A stretch of 64,000 nucleotides of DNA from Solibacillus sp040273735 (lineage in GTDB: Bacteria > Bacillota > Bacilli > Bacillales_A > Planococcaceae): NCBI RefSeq assembly GCF_040273735.1, contig NZ_JBELZM010000019.1, positions 1-64,000 of the forward strand, read 5' to 3'. Positions 25,970 through 34,418 of the stretch are shown in pieces. The stretch's first letter is position 1; each line of letters opens with the position of its first letter. The position numbers were made by a program, and so were the translations under genes. The notes beneath the pieces are model-generated. The model searched no databases. It saw only the letters and a program-made list of their open reading frames with translations, and was not told the DNA's origin.

Positions 25970-26068
25970 ATGGAAAATAAAAAGATAAGTAAAACCAACA
26001 CAGCGTTGTATTCTTTTTCTGCATTAGCGCTAATTTTACTATTACTAAATTATTTCTTATTTGATTAA
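25970..26068 (+). CDS. 32-residue single-helix microprotein
   Basis: MENKKISKTNTALYSFSALA followed by LILLLLNYFLFD: a basic, polar start and one transmembrane helix. AGTAGGT lies 9 bases before the ATG. It ends five bases before the stop of the convergent alpha/beta hydrolase. A chance frame is possible. Confidence 0.45.
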   Translation: MENKKISKTNTALYSFSALALILLLLNYFLFD

Positions 26069-26072
26069 AGGT

Positions 26073-26924
26073 TTATACATACTTAAGCGTATTGAAGGTT
26101 TCTTCAACAAAAGCATTAAATGCTTGTGCTTCTTCTACAAACGGGTAATGGTTCGAATCATTGAATATTGTAAGGTATGAATTTGGGATCAATTCAGCAA
26201 TTTCATAGCTGAATTCAACCGGACATTGGGCATCTAAAAGTCCACCAAAAATAAAACTAGGTATTTCAACTTTTTGTAGAGAAGGACGTAAATCAAATTG
26301 TTTAACAGCAACTTTTCTGAAATAATCAAGCGCACGTCCAACTATACGCCCACTATTAGGTATTGTAAGTGCATTCTTTAATTTATTTTCACTCGAGAAA
26401 GACATAAGTGCCCATTCAAAGTCTAAGGATTTACGTTTTTCTAGCGGTGTTTCAGGGTTATTCAAGCTTTCCATAATTTCAATAATACGATTAAAATTTT
26501 TATTTTGAGTACAATAAATACTCTTTGGATGACTTGCATATTCTTTGCTGGCAGCACTGCATCCGCATATGATACTCGTTAAAGATTGTTGTTTATCGAC
26601 TGCATATTGTAGCGCTAACATACCACCTGTAGAGTGTCCGGCGAATGTCCACTTCTCAAAAGATAAGGCTTCCCGAATTGCCTCTAAATCCAATATAACG
26701 TTATGTAATTTTAACTCTTCATCACAAATAATTTCAGGGGAGTTACCCGCACCTCTGACATTGAGTAAAAATACTTGATATTGTTTAGTAAATGGATTGG
26801 CAAACCAATTACCTTTCTCATTAAAAGCACTATAAAAATGGGCAATGGCAAGTGGTTCTCCGTTCCCGCACGTAAAATATTCAAAAGTACCTCTAGTTGT
26901 TTCAATCATTTTTCGTTCCCACAT
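26073..26924 (-). CDS. Alpha/beta hydrolase
   Basis: A 283-residue alpha/beta-fold hydrolase. The nucleophile elbow is GHSTGG (~residue 97), the oxyanion/HG region is near CGNGEPLAIAHF, the acid is likely Asp in GGLLDAQCPV and the His is in DSNHYPFVEE. This pattern fits proline iminopeptidase-like or general ester hydrolases; substrate unknown. Start at the ATG at 26924, 8 bases after AAGGAGTG; an in-frame GTG overlaps that ribosome site. Monocistronic. Confidence 0.85.
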   Translation of the reverse strand: MWERKMIETTRGTFEYFTCGNGEPLAIAHFYSAFNEKGNWFANPFTKQYQVFLLNVRGAGNSPEIICDEELKLHNVILDLEAIREALSFEKWTFAGHSTGGMLALQYAVDKQQSLTSIICGCSAASKEYASHPKSIYCTQNKNFNRIIEIMESLNNPETPLEKRKSLDFEWALMSFSSENKLKNALTIPNSGRIVGRALDYFRKVAVKQFDLRPSLQKVEIPSFIFGGLLDAQCPVEFSYEIAELIPNSYLTIFNDSNHYPFVEEAQAFNAFVEETFNTLKYV

Positions 26925-27088
26925 ATTTAGCACTCCTTAATAATTTCAATTTCTAACAAATTTTAACGTTAGTATATTAATATTTCTGTTTCGAACACCT
27001 TAACCCCTTTATATTAATAGTAAAAGCTCTAAAATGATGGATTACGCCATAAATGAACTCCTTTAAAAGGGAGAATGGAGGTTGAATA

Positions 27089-27289
27089 ATGGATGTCCTA
27101 TCCGGGCTAGCAATTGTACTCATCATCACGGGAATGGTTGTATGTGCAATTAAAATGAGAAACTTGAAAAATAAAATCCATGATAGTTCTGCAACTCAAT
27201 TAATCCTTAGGTGGATAATGGCTACCGTAGCGTGGGGAGTATTTAGTATATTTCTTGTAGTATGGTGGCTAATTCCCCGATTGCTGTGA
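27089..27289 (+). CDS. 66-residue two-helix membrane protein
   Basis: Two hydrophobic segments (residues 5-22 and 43-64) joined by a basic loop KMRNLKNKIHDSS. AATGGAGG precedes the ATG. No family recognised. Confidence 0.6.
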   Translation: MDVLSGLAIVLIITGMVVCAIKMRNLKNKIHDSSATQLILRWIMATVAWGVFSIFLVVWWLIPRLL

Positions 27290-27377
27290 AAAACTGCAAC
27301 ATTCAAAAAGAGGACTTTCGACTTCCATTTTCGAATATTAATAATAAGGTAGAAACGAAGGAGCTGTTTTAGAATGT

Positions 27378-28211
27378 GTGGGATTAGAAACTAAAAAAAG
27401 AGAACGAGATGCTTGTCTTCCAAAGCATCGTCAGGAATTAATGGAAGCAATCGAACTTGATTTAATCAATGATGAAAATGTTTTGGCCGTTTTTTACGGG
27501 GGGTCCATAGGGAACGAGGAAACAGATTTATATTCTGATATCGATCTCCGTATTGTTGTAAAAGATGAAGTATATGAGGAGTATAGGTTGAACAAAAAGC
27601 AACGGGCCAGTAACTGGGAAAATGCTCTTTTCTTTGAAGACTTTCATTGGGCAATCTACAGTACGGCACATTACAGGTCATTTATAAAAGTGGACAGCTT
27701 TTATTATAAAAAGGTGGATATGAAGCCCTCTATCTGGACTCAGAAATTAAAAATTGTTCATGATCCAACAGGCTTGATCCATGATGTATTAACAAAATCA
27801 GCGGATTTAACGTATAGACCTTCTGTTCAAGAAATAGAGCATTGGAGAACAAAATTTTTTGCTTATTTGCATGAAGCATACAGAAGAGTGATGAGAAAAG
27901 AAATCTATTATGCACTTCACAATATAGATAATTTAAGATTATCCATGATAACTGGTTGGTATATGGAAGCAGGCATACAACCGAATACCTTTGGGGATTG
28001 GGCAAAATTAGAAGGGGATAGAAGTAAACTAAGTGAACGGCAATTATCACTGTTAATTCAGTGGCAATGCAGTAGAGAACAAGAAGAAATTTTAAATGTA
28101 ATGAAAAATATCATCCCGGAATTTATTCAAATTCATAAGAAATTATGTGTGCAATACGGAGTTGATGAGAACCCCGAATGGGTAAAAGAAATTATAGATT
28201 TGGTAATGTAA
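27378..28211 (+). CDS. Nucleotidyltransferase-fold protein (aminoglycoside adenylyltransferase-like)
   Basis: A 277-residue protein with the polymerase-beta-type nucleotidyltransferase motif VFYGGSIGNEETDLYSDIDL near residue 40 (GS...DxD), followed by a helical C-domain (HWRTKFFAYLHEAYRRVMRK). The layout resembles aminoglycoside 6-adenylyltransferases and related streptomycin-type enzymes, but sequence likeness alone does not show resistance. Start is GTG at 27378 with GGAG about 13 bases upstream, a rather long spacing; start uncertain. Single gene. Confidence 0.78.
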   Translation: MGLETKKRERDACLPKHRQELMEAIELDLINDENVLAVFYGGSIGNEETDLYSDIDLRIVVKDEVYEEYRLNKKQRASNWENALFFEDFHWAIYSTAHYRSFIKVDSFYYKKVDMKPSIWTQKLKIVHDPTGLIHDVLTKSADLTYRPSVQEIEHWRTKFFAYLHEAYRRVMRKEIYYALHNIDNLRLSMITGWYMEAGIQPNTFGDWAKLEGDRSKLSERQLSLLIQWQCSREQEEILNVMKNIIPEFIQIHKKLCVQYGVDENPEWVKEIIDLVM

Positions 28212-28256
28212 TTTCATATATAAGTCAGCTGTAATATGGCAGTAGAGAATATAAAA

Positions 28257-28290
28257 AACGCTCAGTTTATAAATATCCCTGAGCGTTCAA
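28257..28290 (-). terminator. Terminator for the minus-strand gene
   Basis: AACGCTCAG pairs with CTGAGCGTT; on the minus strand it is followed by TTTTTTAT. It lies just past the stop of the YesK-like gene. Confidence 0.75.
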
Positions 28291-28312
28291 TCTGCTTATT
28301 CAACTAAAGCCC

Positions 28313-28585
28313 TTACTTCGTGTTTTGATAAATAATCCCAAAAATAGTACCTATCCAAACGCCTATAAAAATAGAAAAAGCAAAGAAGCCTAGACCCATG
28401 CCTTCCCAACCACCAACAACAAATATGCTGAAAAGTACTAATCCGAAACAAATTAGGCTCATTATAGCAGAATTTAAAAATAGAACATTTTTTGAAACTT
28501 TACGGGCAATAAAAAACATGATAAATGCAAACAAAATTCCCAACAATAATAAAGGAGTCCATCCGTTTAACATCAAAACATCCAC
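28313..28585 (-). CDS. Small membrane protein, YesK-like
   Basis: A 90-residue protein with three to four hydrophobic segments and the stretch GGWEGMGLGFFAFSIFIG, which recalls the YesK-like family of Bacillales. GTG start 7 bases after GGGGG. Function unknown. The family call rests on memory of this motif only. Confidence 0.6.
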   Translation of the reverse strand: MDVLMLNGWTPLLLLGILFAFIMFFIARKVSKNVLFLNSAIMSLICFGLVLFSIFVVGGWEGMGLGFFAFSIFIGVWIGTIFGIIYQNTK

Positions 28586-28718
28586 TTAATTACCCCCTGT
28601 TATGTTTTCCACGAACTGAAATGACTCTAATATACCCTAAAATACATTCCTGAAAATTTTAACATAAATTTTCCATTTTATTAAGGATAAAGAGGAAAGG
28701 CTTGATGATGAATATGAA

Positions 28719-29189
28719 TTACTCGAAATGTCTTATGATTAAATCCGAAGAAATCGGCTTTCGCTGCATATCTCTAGCCCAAACCGACAGTTGGCCGATG
28801 TGATGAATCTCATGTGTAATCATATGAGCGAGAATCTTTTTTTGTGTAAATTCTAATATTGAACCGTTTCGTCGCTGTACTTCTATAATTTTATTTTCAT
28901 ATTCTGAAGGAAGTTGTTCAATTAAATGTTCGGTAAACGATTGGACAAAAGTCGAATATTCTTTTATCTCACTCAGATGAGTAAGGAGTTGTCGTCTTTC
29001 AAAAACTACTTTTTCATCAACTAATGAATTCAACCATAGCAACTCACAGTCTATTACGTGGGTAAGTGTTTCTCGTATACTTTTCATACCGCCAACCCGT
29101 TCTTTATGAAACTCTTCTTCAGGTAATGATTCACACCAATTGAACCAATCTTCCCTTACTTGCCAATTATATTTAAATAAAGATAACAT
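28719..29189 (-). CDS. DinB-family protein
   Basis: A 156-residue four-helix-bundle protein of the DinB/YfiT superfamily. The three metal-binding histidines are visible: one in ETLTHVIDCE (~residue 45), two in HMITHEIHHIGQ (~residues 127-135). Members are putative metal-dependent transferases or thiol S-transferases, often of unknown role. Start at ATG 29189, just after GAGGTG; an in-frame ATG 12 bases upstream is inside that region. Monocistronic. Confidence 0.88.
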   Translation of the reverse strand: MLSLFKYNWQVREDWFNWCESLPEEEFHKERVGGMKSIRETLTHVIDCELLWLNSLVDEKVVFERRQLLTHLSEIKEYSTFVQSFTEHLIEQLPSEYENKIIEVQRRNGSILEFTQKKILAHMITHEIHHIGQLSVWARDMQRKPISSDLIIRHFE

Positions 29190-29288
29190 TTCGCACCTCA
29201 TTCTAGTAGAATAATAAGGAAATTATAACTTAAATGGGTTTATTGGGAAACAGACTTGAGGAATGCTCTAATTTAAGGAGTTGAATAA

Positions 29289-29825
29289 ATGAACAAAAAA
29301 GTAGCGAATAAGGTCTACATTATTTCAGGTCCGGCTGGGGTAGGGAAATCAACTACTTCAAAAGAACTGACGAAAAAATTTAGGAACAGTGCCTATATTT
29401 CTGGTGATGATATTAGCCATATGCACATAAACGGTAGAAAAAATCCATGGGAGAGCTCGGAAGAAGTATTGATTTGGGATAACATATTAAGTCTGACAAT
29501 GAACTTTATTAACTATGGCAATGACGTCATCGTTGATTATGTAACCTTCCCTAAAGAAGCAGAGAGGCTTAGCAAGAATCTTAAAAGTTTAGATGTGGAA
29601 GTAATTTATGTGGTTTTATGGACTGATAAAAAGACTTTATTGACTAGGGATAATATGAGGATGCCAAGCGCTAGAATGGGCGAACGATGCGCGATATTGG
29701 TGGATGAATTTATAGAATCAGGATTAAATGAAAAACATATTTTTGATACAAGCAATACTTCGTCTGATGATATGCAATATGTGATAAGTGAAATAATAAA
29801 CAATTCAAAATATAAATTAAATTAA
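29289..29825 (+). CDS. P-loop kinase/AAA-type small ATPase
   Basis: A 178-residue P-loop protein: Walker A SGPAGVGKSTTSKEL (~residue 14), a DD pair in ISGDDISHMH, VIVDYVTF (Walker B-like) and a late Arg-rich lid (RMPSARMGERC). It resembles the small chloramphenicol-phosphotransferase/shikimate-kinase-like kinases common in accessory regions. The substrate is unknown. AAGGAGTTG precedes the ATG. Confidence 0.8.
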   Translation: MNKKVANKVYIISGPAGVGKSTTSKELTKKFRNSAYISGDDISHMHINGRKNPWESSEEVLIWDNILSLTMNFINYGNDVIVDYVTFPKEAERLSKNLKSLDVEVIYVVLWTDKKTLLTRDNMRMPSARMGERCAILVDEFIESGLNEKHIFDTSNTSSDDMQYVISEIINNSKYKLN

Positions 29826-29877
29826 AAAATACAAGCAGGACTAAATAGAAAAATGATTGAAAAATTGAGGTGTTTTT

Positions 29878-30432
29878 TTGAGGGAATTCAATGACTGCAT
29901 AGAAACGGATAGACTAGTAATAAGACCGCTTGAAGAAGTAGATTACACAACGTGGTTTTCCGCGTTTGAAAATAGATTGCCATCACAACATCAATACGAT
30001 GAAGGTAAAATAGATATGAGCATTTGTACAAAGGATTGGTTTGTAGATTTGGTAGATCGCCATCAAAGGCTTGCTTCAGAGGATAAAGTTTATGTATTTG
30101 GGGTTTTCCGGAAAGAGGATCTTGCGCATATTGGTTCAGTTGATTTTTCCACAATGTTGAGAGATGAATTTCAGTGGGCAAGATTTGGTTATACGATCCA
30201 CAACCATTTTTGGTTACAAGGATATGGAAAGGAAGCTGTAAAAGCTGCGATTACGCTAGCTTTTAATAAACTGAATTATCATCGGATCGAAGCACACATA
30301 AATCTGGATAACTTCCCATCCATTAAGCTAGCAGAAAGTGTTGGCCTTCAATTTGAATGTATAAGAAAAGGGTTTATCTATGAATTTGACGAGTGGAAAG
30401 ATCATCTTATTTACTATATAAATTCGAAGTAA
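29878..30432 (+). CDS. GNAT-family N-acetyltransferase (RimJ/RimL type) 1
   Basis: A 184-residue acetyltransferase with the RimL-like opening IETDRLVIRPLEEVDYTTW, the acetyl-CoA loop region HFWLQGYGKEAVKAAI (motif A, ~residue 112), and HRIEAHINLDNFPSIKLAES (motif B). Acceptor unknown; relatives acetylate ribosomal protein N-termini or small amines. TTG start at 29878, 5 bases after GAGGTG. A second, divergent GNAT gene follows directly. Confidence 0.87.
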   Translation: MREFNDCIETDRLVIRPLEEVDYTTWFSAFENRLPSQHQYDEGKIDMSICTKDWFVDLVDRHQRLASEDKVYVFGVFRKEDLAHIGSVDFSTMLRDEFQWARFGYTIHNHFWLQGYGKEAVKAAITLAFNKLNYHRIEAHINLDNFPSIKLAESVGLQFECIRKGFIYEFDEWKDHLIYYINSK

Positions 30433-30482
30433 GCGTTAAAACTAATATAACATCTAGCAATATATATAAAGAGAAAGTAGGA

Positions 30483-31037
30483 ATGATGATGCACATATTA
30501 GAAACCGAAAGATTACTATTAAGACCATTAACATTAGAAGACTCAGACAGAATTGAAGAATTGGCCGGAGAGTATGATGTAGCAAAGTCTACACTAAACA
30601 TACCACATCCATACCCGAAAGGCTCTGCCTGTCAGTTTATAGAAAGCATCCAATCTGCAGAACAAAATAATAAAGTTATAATGTTTGCGATTGTTCATAA
30701 AGAATCACAACTGTTAATTGGACTGATAAATTTAAATTTATCCATTCCGTATCTAAGAGGAGAATTAGCATATTGGATTGGTAAAGAGTATTGGGGAATT
30801 GGCTATGGCACAGAGGCTGCTAAATCATTGTTGGAATATGGTTTTAACCAGCTTAAATTAAATAAAATATTTGCAGCTTCATTTACATCTAACACTGGTT
30901 CATGGAAGGTAATGGAGAAAATCGGTTTGAAATATGAAGGTACTTTAAAACAACATGTATCACGCTTTGGACAGTTTTATGATTTGACCTACTATGGATT
31001 GTTAAAAGATGAATTCAAAAACAATGCGCAGTTGTGA
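30483..31037 (+). CDS. GNAT-family N-acetyltransferase (RimJ/RimL type) 2
   Basis: Also 184 residues: ILETERLLLRPLTLEDSDRI, the CoA loop YWGIGYGTEAAKSLLEYGF and LNKIFAASFTSNTGSWKVME. Same architecture as the preceding gene but clearly divergent, so an old duplication or independent acquisition. Three successive ATGs (30483, 30486, 30489) follow AGTAGGA; the exact start is open. The frame runs upstream into the previous gene without a start signal. Confidence 0.87.
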   Translation: MMMHILETERLLLRPLTLEDSDRIEELAGEYDVAKSTLNIPHPYPKGSACQFIESIQSAEQNNKVIMFAIVHKESQLLIGLINLNLSIPYLRGELAYWIGKEYWGIGYGTEAAKSLLEYGFNQLKLNKIFAASFTSNTGSWKVMEKIGLKYEGTLKQHVSRFGQFYDLTYYGLLKDEFKNNAQL

Positions 31038-31062
31038 AGTAGAAATTAGGTGGTGAAAAATC

Positions 31063-31485
31063 GTGGATAATGTTATAACAAATTTAGTTTTAATATCATC
31101 AATTTTTGGACTTGTACTATTTTTAATGAACAAGTTCTTAAGAAAACGGTTAAACGTGAAAAAGAAAAAATTCTTTTCCTATAACCATGTAAATGAACAA
31201 CATAAAAAAATAGATTGGGTCATTAGAATTACTTTTATTGTCTTTGTGTTATTCGTTTTTTTTATTAACGTCAGGGAAGATCCTTCAAAGCACATTTGGT
31301 TTTTACAAACGCATATACTTATGTTCGGTTTTATTATATTAACAGAACTAGTTAGAATCATTATGGAGAAGAGATATGCAGAAAACAAGAATGATTACAT
31401 TTTTACGGCTGTACAACTAGTGGTTATTTCAGTTTTTTTACTCGCAGTGTTTACGACAGATTTTTTTGGTTTATTGGCATGGTAG
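31063..31485 (+). CDS. DUF4181 membrane protein
   Basis: A 140-residue protein with four hydrophobic segments (residues ~5-23, 52-68, 82-100, 115-135) and the RLNVKKKKFFSYNHVN linker typical of DUF4181 proteins of Bacillales. Function unknown. GTG start after TAGGTGG. It is probably cotranscribed with the GNAT gene 26 bases upstream. Confidence 0.7.
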   Translation: MDNVITNLVLISSIFGLVLFLMNKFLRKRLNVKKKKFFSYNHVNEQHKKIDWVIRITFIVFVLFVFFINVREDPSKHIWFLQTHILMFGFIILTELVRIIMEKRYAENKNDYIFTAVQLVVISVFLLAVFTTDFFGLLAW

Positions 31486-31562
31486 TGGGTCTCGTTATTA
31501 ATAATAATGCGTATATTTGTACAGTAGTTTTGTATAAAGGTTTGTAATGAAAGGAACCGAAG

Positions 31563-32252
31563 ATGACAAAGAAATTAATAATTGCATTTATATTAATGGC
31601 TCTTTTATTTGCAGTTCTATTCCAAGTTACGAAATTAAGAACGTTTCAATTTTTTGGAGGGTTGACCTACCAAGCAGAAACAAAGGAAAGGGTAATAGCC
31701 TTAACTTTTGATGACGGTCCAACAAAGAATGTGGATCAAATTTTGCCTCTACTAAACGAATACAAGGCAAAAGCTACGTTTTTCCTTATCGGAAATGAAA
31801 TTGAAAAACATCCTGATGAAGCAAAAAAATTAGTAGAAGCTGGCCATCAAATTGGAAATCATACTTATTCGCATAAAAGAATGGTTTTAAAATCGCCTTC
31901 ATTTATAAAAAAAGAAATAGAAAAAACAGATGAACTAATCAGAGACATCGGGTATGAGGGAGAAATCGATTTTCGCCCACCTTACGGAAAAAAATTGATA
32001 GGCTTACCGTATTATTTAAATAAGTACAACAGGGAGACCATTATGTGTTCTTTAGAACCGGAAACGTATTATACAAGCGTTGATGATAAAGTAGATTATG
32101 TACTGGAAAACGTTAAACCGGGCTCAATTATTTTGCTTCACCCAATGTATGATCGAACCGGCGGGACTTCGCAAGTAGTTGAAACGATCTTAAGAGAACT
32201 CACGAACGAAGGCTATAAATTTGTAACAGTGGATGAACTTCAATCGTTATGA
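31563..32252 (+). CDS. Polysaccharide deacetylase (NodB homology domain)
   Basis: A 229-residue carbohydrate esterase 4 enzyme with an N-terminal membrane anchor or signal (LIIAFILMALLFAVLF). NodB motifs: LTFDDGPTKN (motif 1, metal and base), GHQIGNHTYSHK (motif 2, His-His metal ligands), DFRPPYGKK (motif 3) and IILLHP (motif 5). It would N-deacetylate a cell-wall sugar polymer outside the membrane. GAAAGGA precedes the ATG. A terminator follows. Confidence 0.9.
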   Translation: MTKKLIIAFILMALLFAVLFQVTKLRTFQFFGGLTYQAETKERVIALTFDDGPTKNVDQILPLLNEYKAKATFFLIGNEIEKHPDEAKKLVEAGHQIGNHTYSHKRMVLKSPSFIKKEIEKTDELIRDIGYEGEIDFRPPYGKKLIGLPYYLNKYNRETIMCSLEPETYYTSVDDKVDYVLENVKPGSIILLHPMYDRTGGTSQVVETILRELTNEGYKFVTVDELQSL

Positions 32253-32290
32253 TCTCTTTAGCAATACAGTAAGAAATAAAAGATTATACG

Positions 32291-32336
32291 GCCTGTATCT
32301 ATGATTACTCGATAATCAAAGATACAGGTTTTTTTA
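32291..32336 (+). terminator. Rho-independent terminator
   Basis: CCTGTATCT pairs with AGATACAGG, with inner TGATTA/TAATCA, then TTTTTTT. Separates the deacetylase gene from the sigma-factor promoter. Confidence 0.85.
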
Positions 32337-32364
32337 ATATTACATAATTATTTTAGTGGAAATT

Positions 32365-32393
32365 TGAACCTGTATTTAAATGACAATCGTCTA
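32365..32393 (+). promoter_or_regulatory. ECF-sigma-type promoter (probable autoregulation)
   Basis: TGAACC, 17 bases, then CGTCTA. This resembles the B. subtilis ECF pattern TGAAAC-N16-CGTC. It lies 40 bases before the TTG start of an ECF sigma gene, as expected of self-activation. Confidence 0.6.
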
Positions 32394-32432
32394 ATAACGG
32401 AATTGAAACTAATTGTAAGGGGGGGCAGTATA

Positions 32433-32960
32433 TTGGACTGTGAAGAAAAGAATCATTTATTAGAAAAAATAATGATCGAATATGGAACTGAACTGGTGCG
32501 GCTTGCATTATCCTATGTGAGAGATAAAGAAATTGCGAAGGACCTCGTTCAAAATACGTTTATTAAATGCTATAACAATCTGGATTCATATCGATTTGAA
32601 GCGCAAATCAAAACATGGCTCTATCGAATAACAATTAATGAATGCAAGGATTATTTAAAAAGCTGGCATTACAAAATGGTACAGGTTAAAAGCATTATTA
32701 ATGAAACAACCAAGGCTGTACTACCATCAATAGAAAAAACAGTAATTGATAAATATAAAGATGAAGAAATAAAAGATATCATTTTATCTCTTCCAAAAAT
32801 ATATCGGGAAGTTGTTTTTCTATACTACTATAATTCATTAAACACAGACGAAATAGCCGGTGTTTTAGATATCTCTGTGAATACTGTAAAAACTCGGTTA
32901 AGAAGAGCGAAACACCGGTTAGAGCCGATGATAAAGGAGGCAGAACTTAATGGGAGATAA
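32433..32960 (+). CDS. ECF-type RNA polymerase sigma factor
   Basis: A ~175-residue sigma-70 family factor with region 2 (LVRLALSYVRDKEIAKDLVQ, then NTFIKCYNNL and YRFEAQIKTWLYRI) and region 4 (LPKIYREVVFLYYYNSLNTD, then VNTVKTRLRRAKHRL). No regions 1 or 3, so ECF. Start: TTG at 32433 after AAGGGGGGG. The open frame reaches 32364, but that stretch holds the ECF promoter, so it is probably upstream of the transcript. It overlaps the next gene by 11 bases, the usual arrangement for a sigma factor and its regulator. Confidence 0.9.
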   Translation: MDCEEKNHLLEKIMIEYGTELVRLALSYVRDKEIAKDLVQNTFIKCYNNLDSYRFEAQIKTWLYRITINECKDYLKSWHYKMVQVKSIINETTKAVLPSIEKTVIDKYKDEEIKDIILSLPKIYREVVFLYYYNSLNTDEIAGVLDISVNTVKTRLRRAKHRLEPMIKEAELNGR

Positions 32961-33984
32961 ACGATTCAGAGGTAAATTTAATGATATATCAGATGAAGAA
33001 TTGAACTTTACTAAAGAGGACCGTAATGAAGTGTTCGAAAAAATTCATAGCTTACAAAAAGGTGGAATACAAAAAAGGTCTTTAATTCTACCAAGCAAAA
33101 TTATTCCGATCACAACCGCTTTATTAATTGTAGGTCTCTGTTTATTTTTATTACTTCCATCAATGTTTCCTGGACTTATTAATAAAGAAATAAACAGCAT
33201 TAGTTTAAGTAAAGAAACGAATTCAACAGTTGCAAGCACAAAAGGAATAGAAGAGGCAAAAGTGTTAACAACTCTAATTACGGTTATGTCTGAAGAAATG
33301 GATAATCGAATTTACCTCAATCTTTTACTTTCGTACAGTACAGACAAACAAATGATTAAAGTAGTATCAATCCCTCATGATACATATGCACCTGTCGCTG
33401 TAAATAATGATGGGACTACTTATAATGATAAACTGTTATTTGCTTATAATTATGGTGGCTCTAAAAATGTAAGAACAACTGTCTCTAAACTTTTTGATAT
33501 ACCGATTGATTGTCATGCAGTAATTGATTTGAAAAGTTTTTCTTCGCTCATTGATTCTATAGGTGGTGTAGAGTATGGTTTGCAGGATAATATTACAGTG
33601 AGAGGGATTACTCAAGGGTCATTGAATTTTAAAGAAGGGGTAAATCATTTAAATGGAGAAGGGATCGTAGCATTAATGATGGCTGCTACAGAGCCTAACA
33701 ATCTAGATGAAGGTAACCTTTTAAAGCTGATGGAAGCAGTAATAGATCAAGCGGAAAATGAAACTTCTTCAACTAAGTTAAAAGAATCATTAAGACGTAC
33801 ATTAAACAATATATCTCTTGAACATTTGTTAGAAAAGGAAATTAAATCTTTCAAACAAATATCTTTAAGTGGCGGAATGATTAATGATGCAATTACTGTA
33901 AATAATACTGAAGGCAAACACATTTACAGGTTTGATAATGATTTTATAAATACAGTATCAAAAGAGTTAACTACCTTTAAATAA
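32950..33984 (+). CDS. Membrane protein with degenerate LCP domain, putative anti-sigma regulator
   Basis: A 344-residue protein. Residues 1-50 are cytosolic and polar (DISDEELNFTKEDRNEVFEK), 56-75 form one transmembrane helix, and the outside part is an LCP (LytR-CpsA-Psr) domain: VVSIPHDTYAPVAV, NDKLLFAYNYGGSKNVRTTV, LFDIPIDCHAVIDLKSFSSL, DSIGGVEYGL and HLNGEGIVALMM. Key LCP residues are changed: the usual PRDT arginine is His, and the Arg-rich RxxxDxxRxxRQ stretch is replaced by AATEPNNLDEGNLLKL. So wall-polymer ligase activity is doubtful; a sensor/anti-sigma role for the adjacent ECF factor is more likely (inference from overlap and topology). Confidence 0.8.
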   Translation: MGDKRFRGKFNDISDEELNFTKEDRNEVFEKIHSLQKGGIQKRSLILPSKIIPITTALLIVGLCLFLLLPSMFPGLINKEINSISLSKETNSTVASTKGIEEAKVLTTLITVMSEEMDNRIYLNLLLSYSTDKQMIKVVSIPHDTYAPVAVNNDGTTYNDKLLFAYNYGGSKNVRTTVSKLFDIPIDCHAVIDLKSFSSLIDSIGGVEYGLQDNITVRGITQGSLNFKEGVNHLNGEGIVALMMAATEPNNLDEGNLLKLMEAVIDQAENETSSTKLKESLRRTLNNISLEHLLEKEIKSFKQISLSGGMINDAITVNNTEGKHIYRFDNDFINTVSKELTTFK

Positions 33985-33992
33985 TGAATTAG

Positions 33993-34028
33993 AGGCTCGA
34001 TTGCATTAACTGGCATCGAGCCTTTTTA
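33993..34028 (+). terminator. Rho-independent terminator
   Basis: AGGCTCGAT pairs with ATCGAGCCT, then TTTTT. Ends the sigma/LCP operon. Confidence 0.85.
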
Positions 34029-34029
34029 T

Positions 34030-34410
34030 AAGATATATGATGCGTCTACAAAGAATTAATTACACACATTAGCTGACGCATATTCAATGCACCGTTCAGT
34101 ATCGATGAGTACGCATTCGCATCGGATTTTACAGAGCAATTGTAATCAGCTCCACTATCCCTGCTTATAATGTGATGCTTGTAAATTTTTTTTAGAGAAA
34201 TCATTTTTGCACACGAATTCGATGTGACCGTCTGTGTTGATTCACGGTATTAAAACGGAATTTTGGTTTTGCTTACAAGTTTTGGATAGTGCTGATTTTT
34301 TGCTCTTTTTTGAATATTTATATATTAATAAAACAAAAAAATATGGTTATTTATTCTATTGACGATTTAAATTTAACTTGGTATTATTCTACTATTGTTT
34401 TTAGAAAATA
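34030..34410. other. Gene-free stretch before the riboswitch
   Basis: About 380 bases with no supported gene. On the minus strand a ~44-codon open stretch (34188 to 34056) without a ribosome site may be decayed coding sequence, but I recognise nothing in it. The right part is very AT-rich and should hold the promoter of the riboswitch transcript; TTGACG at 34357 is a possible -35. Confidence 0.4.
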
Positions 34411-34418
34411 TAATATAC

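Noticed and set aside
29878..31037. Two GNAT genes as a recent tandem duplication
   Set aside because: Both have 184 residues, but the sequences are clearly divergent, so a recent duplication is not supported.
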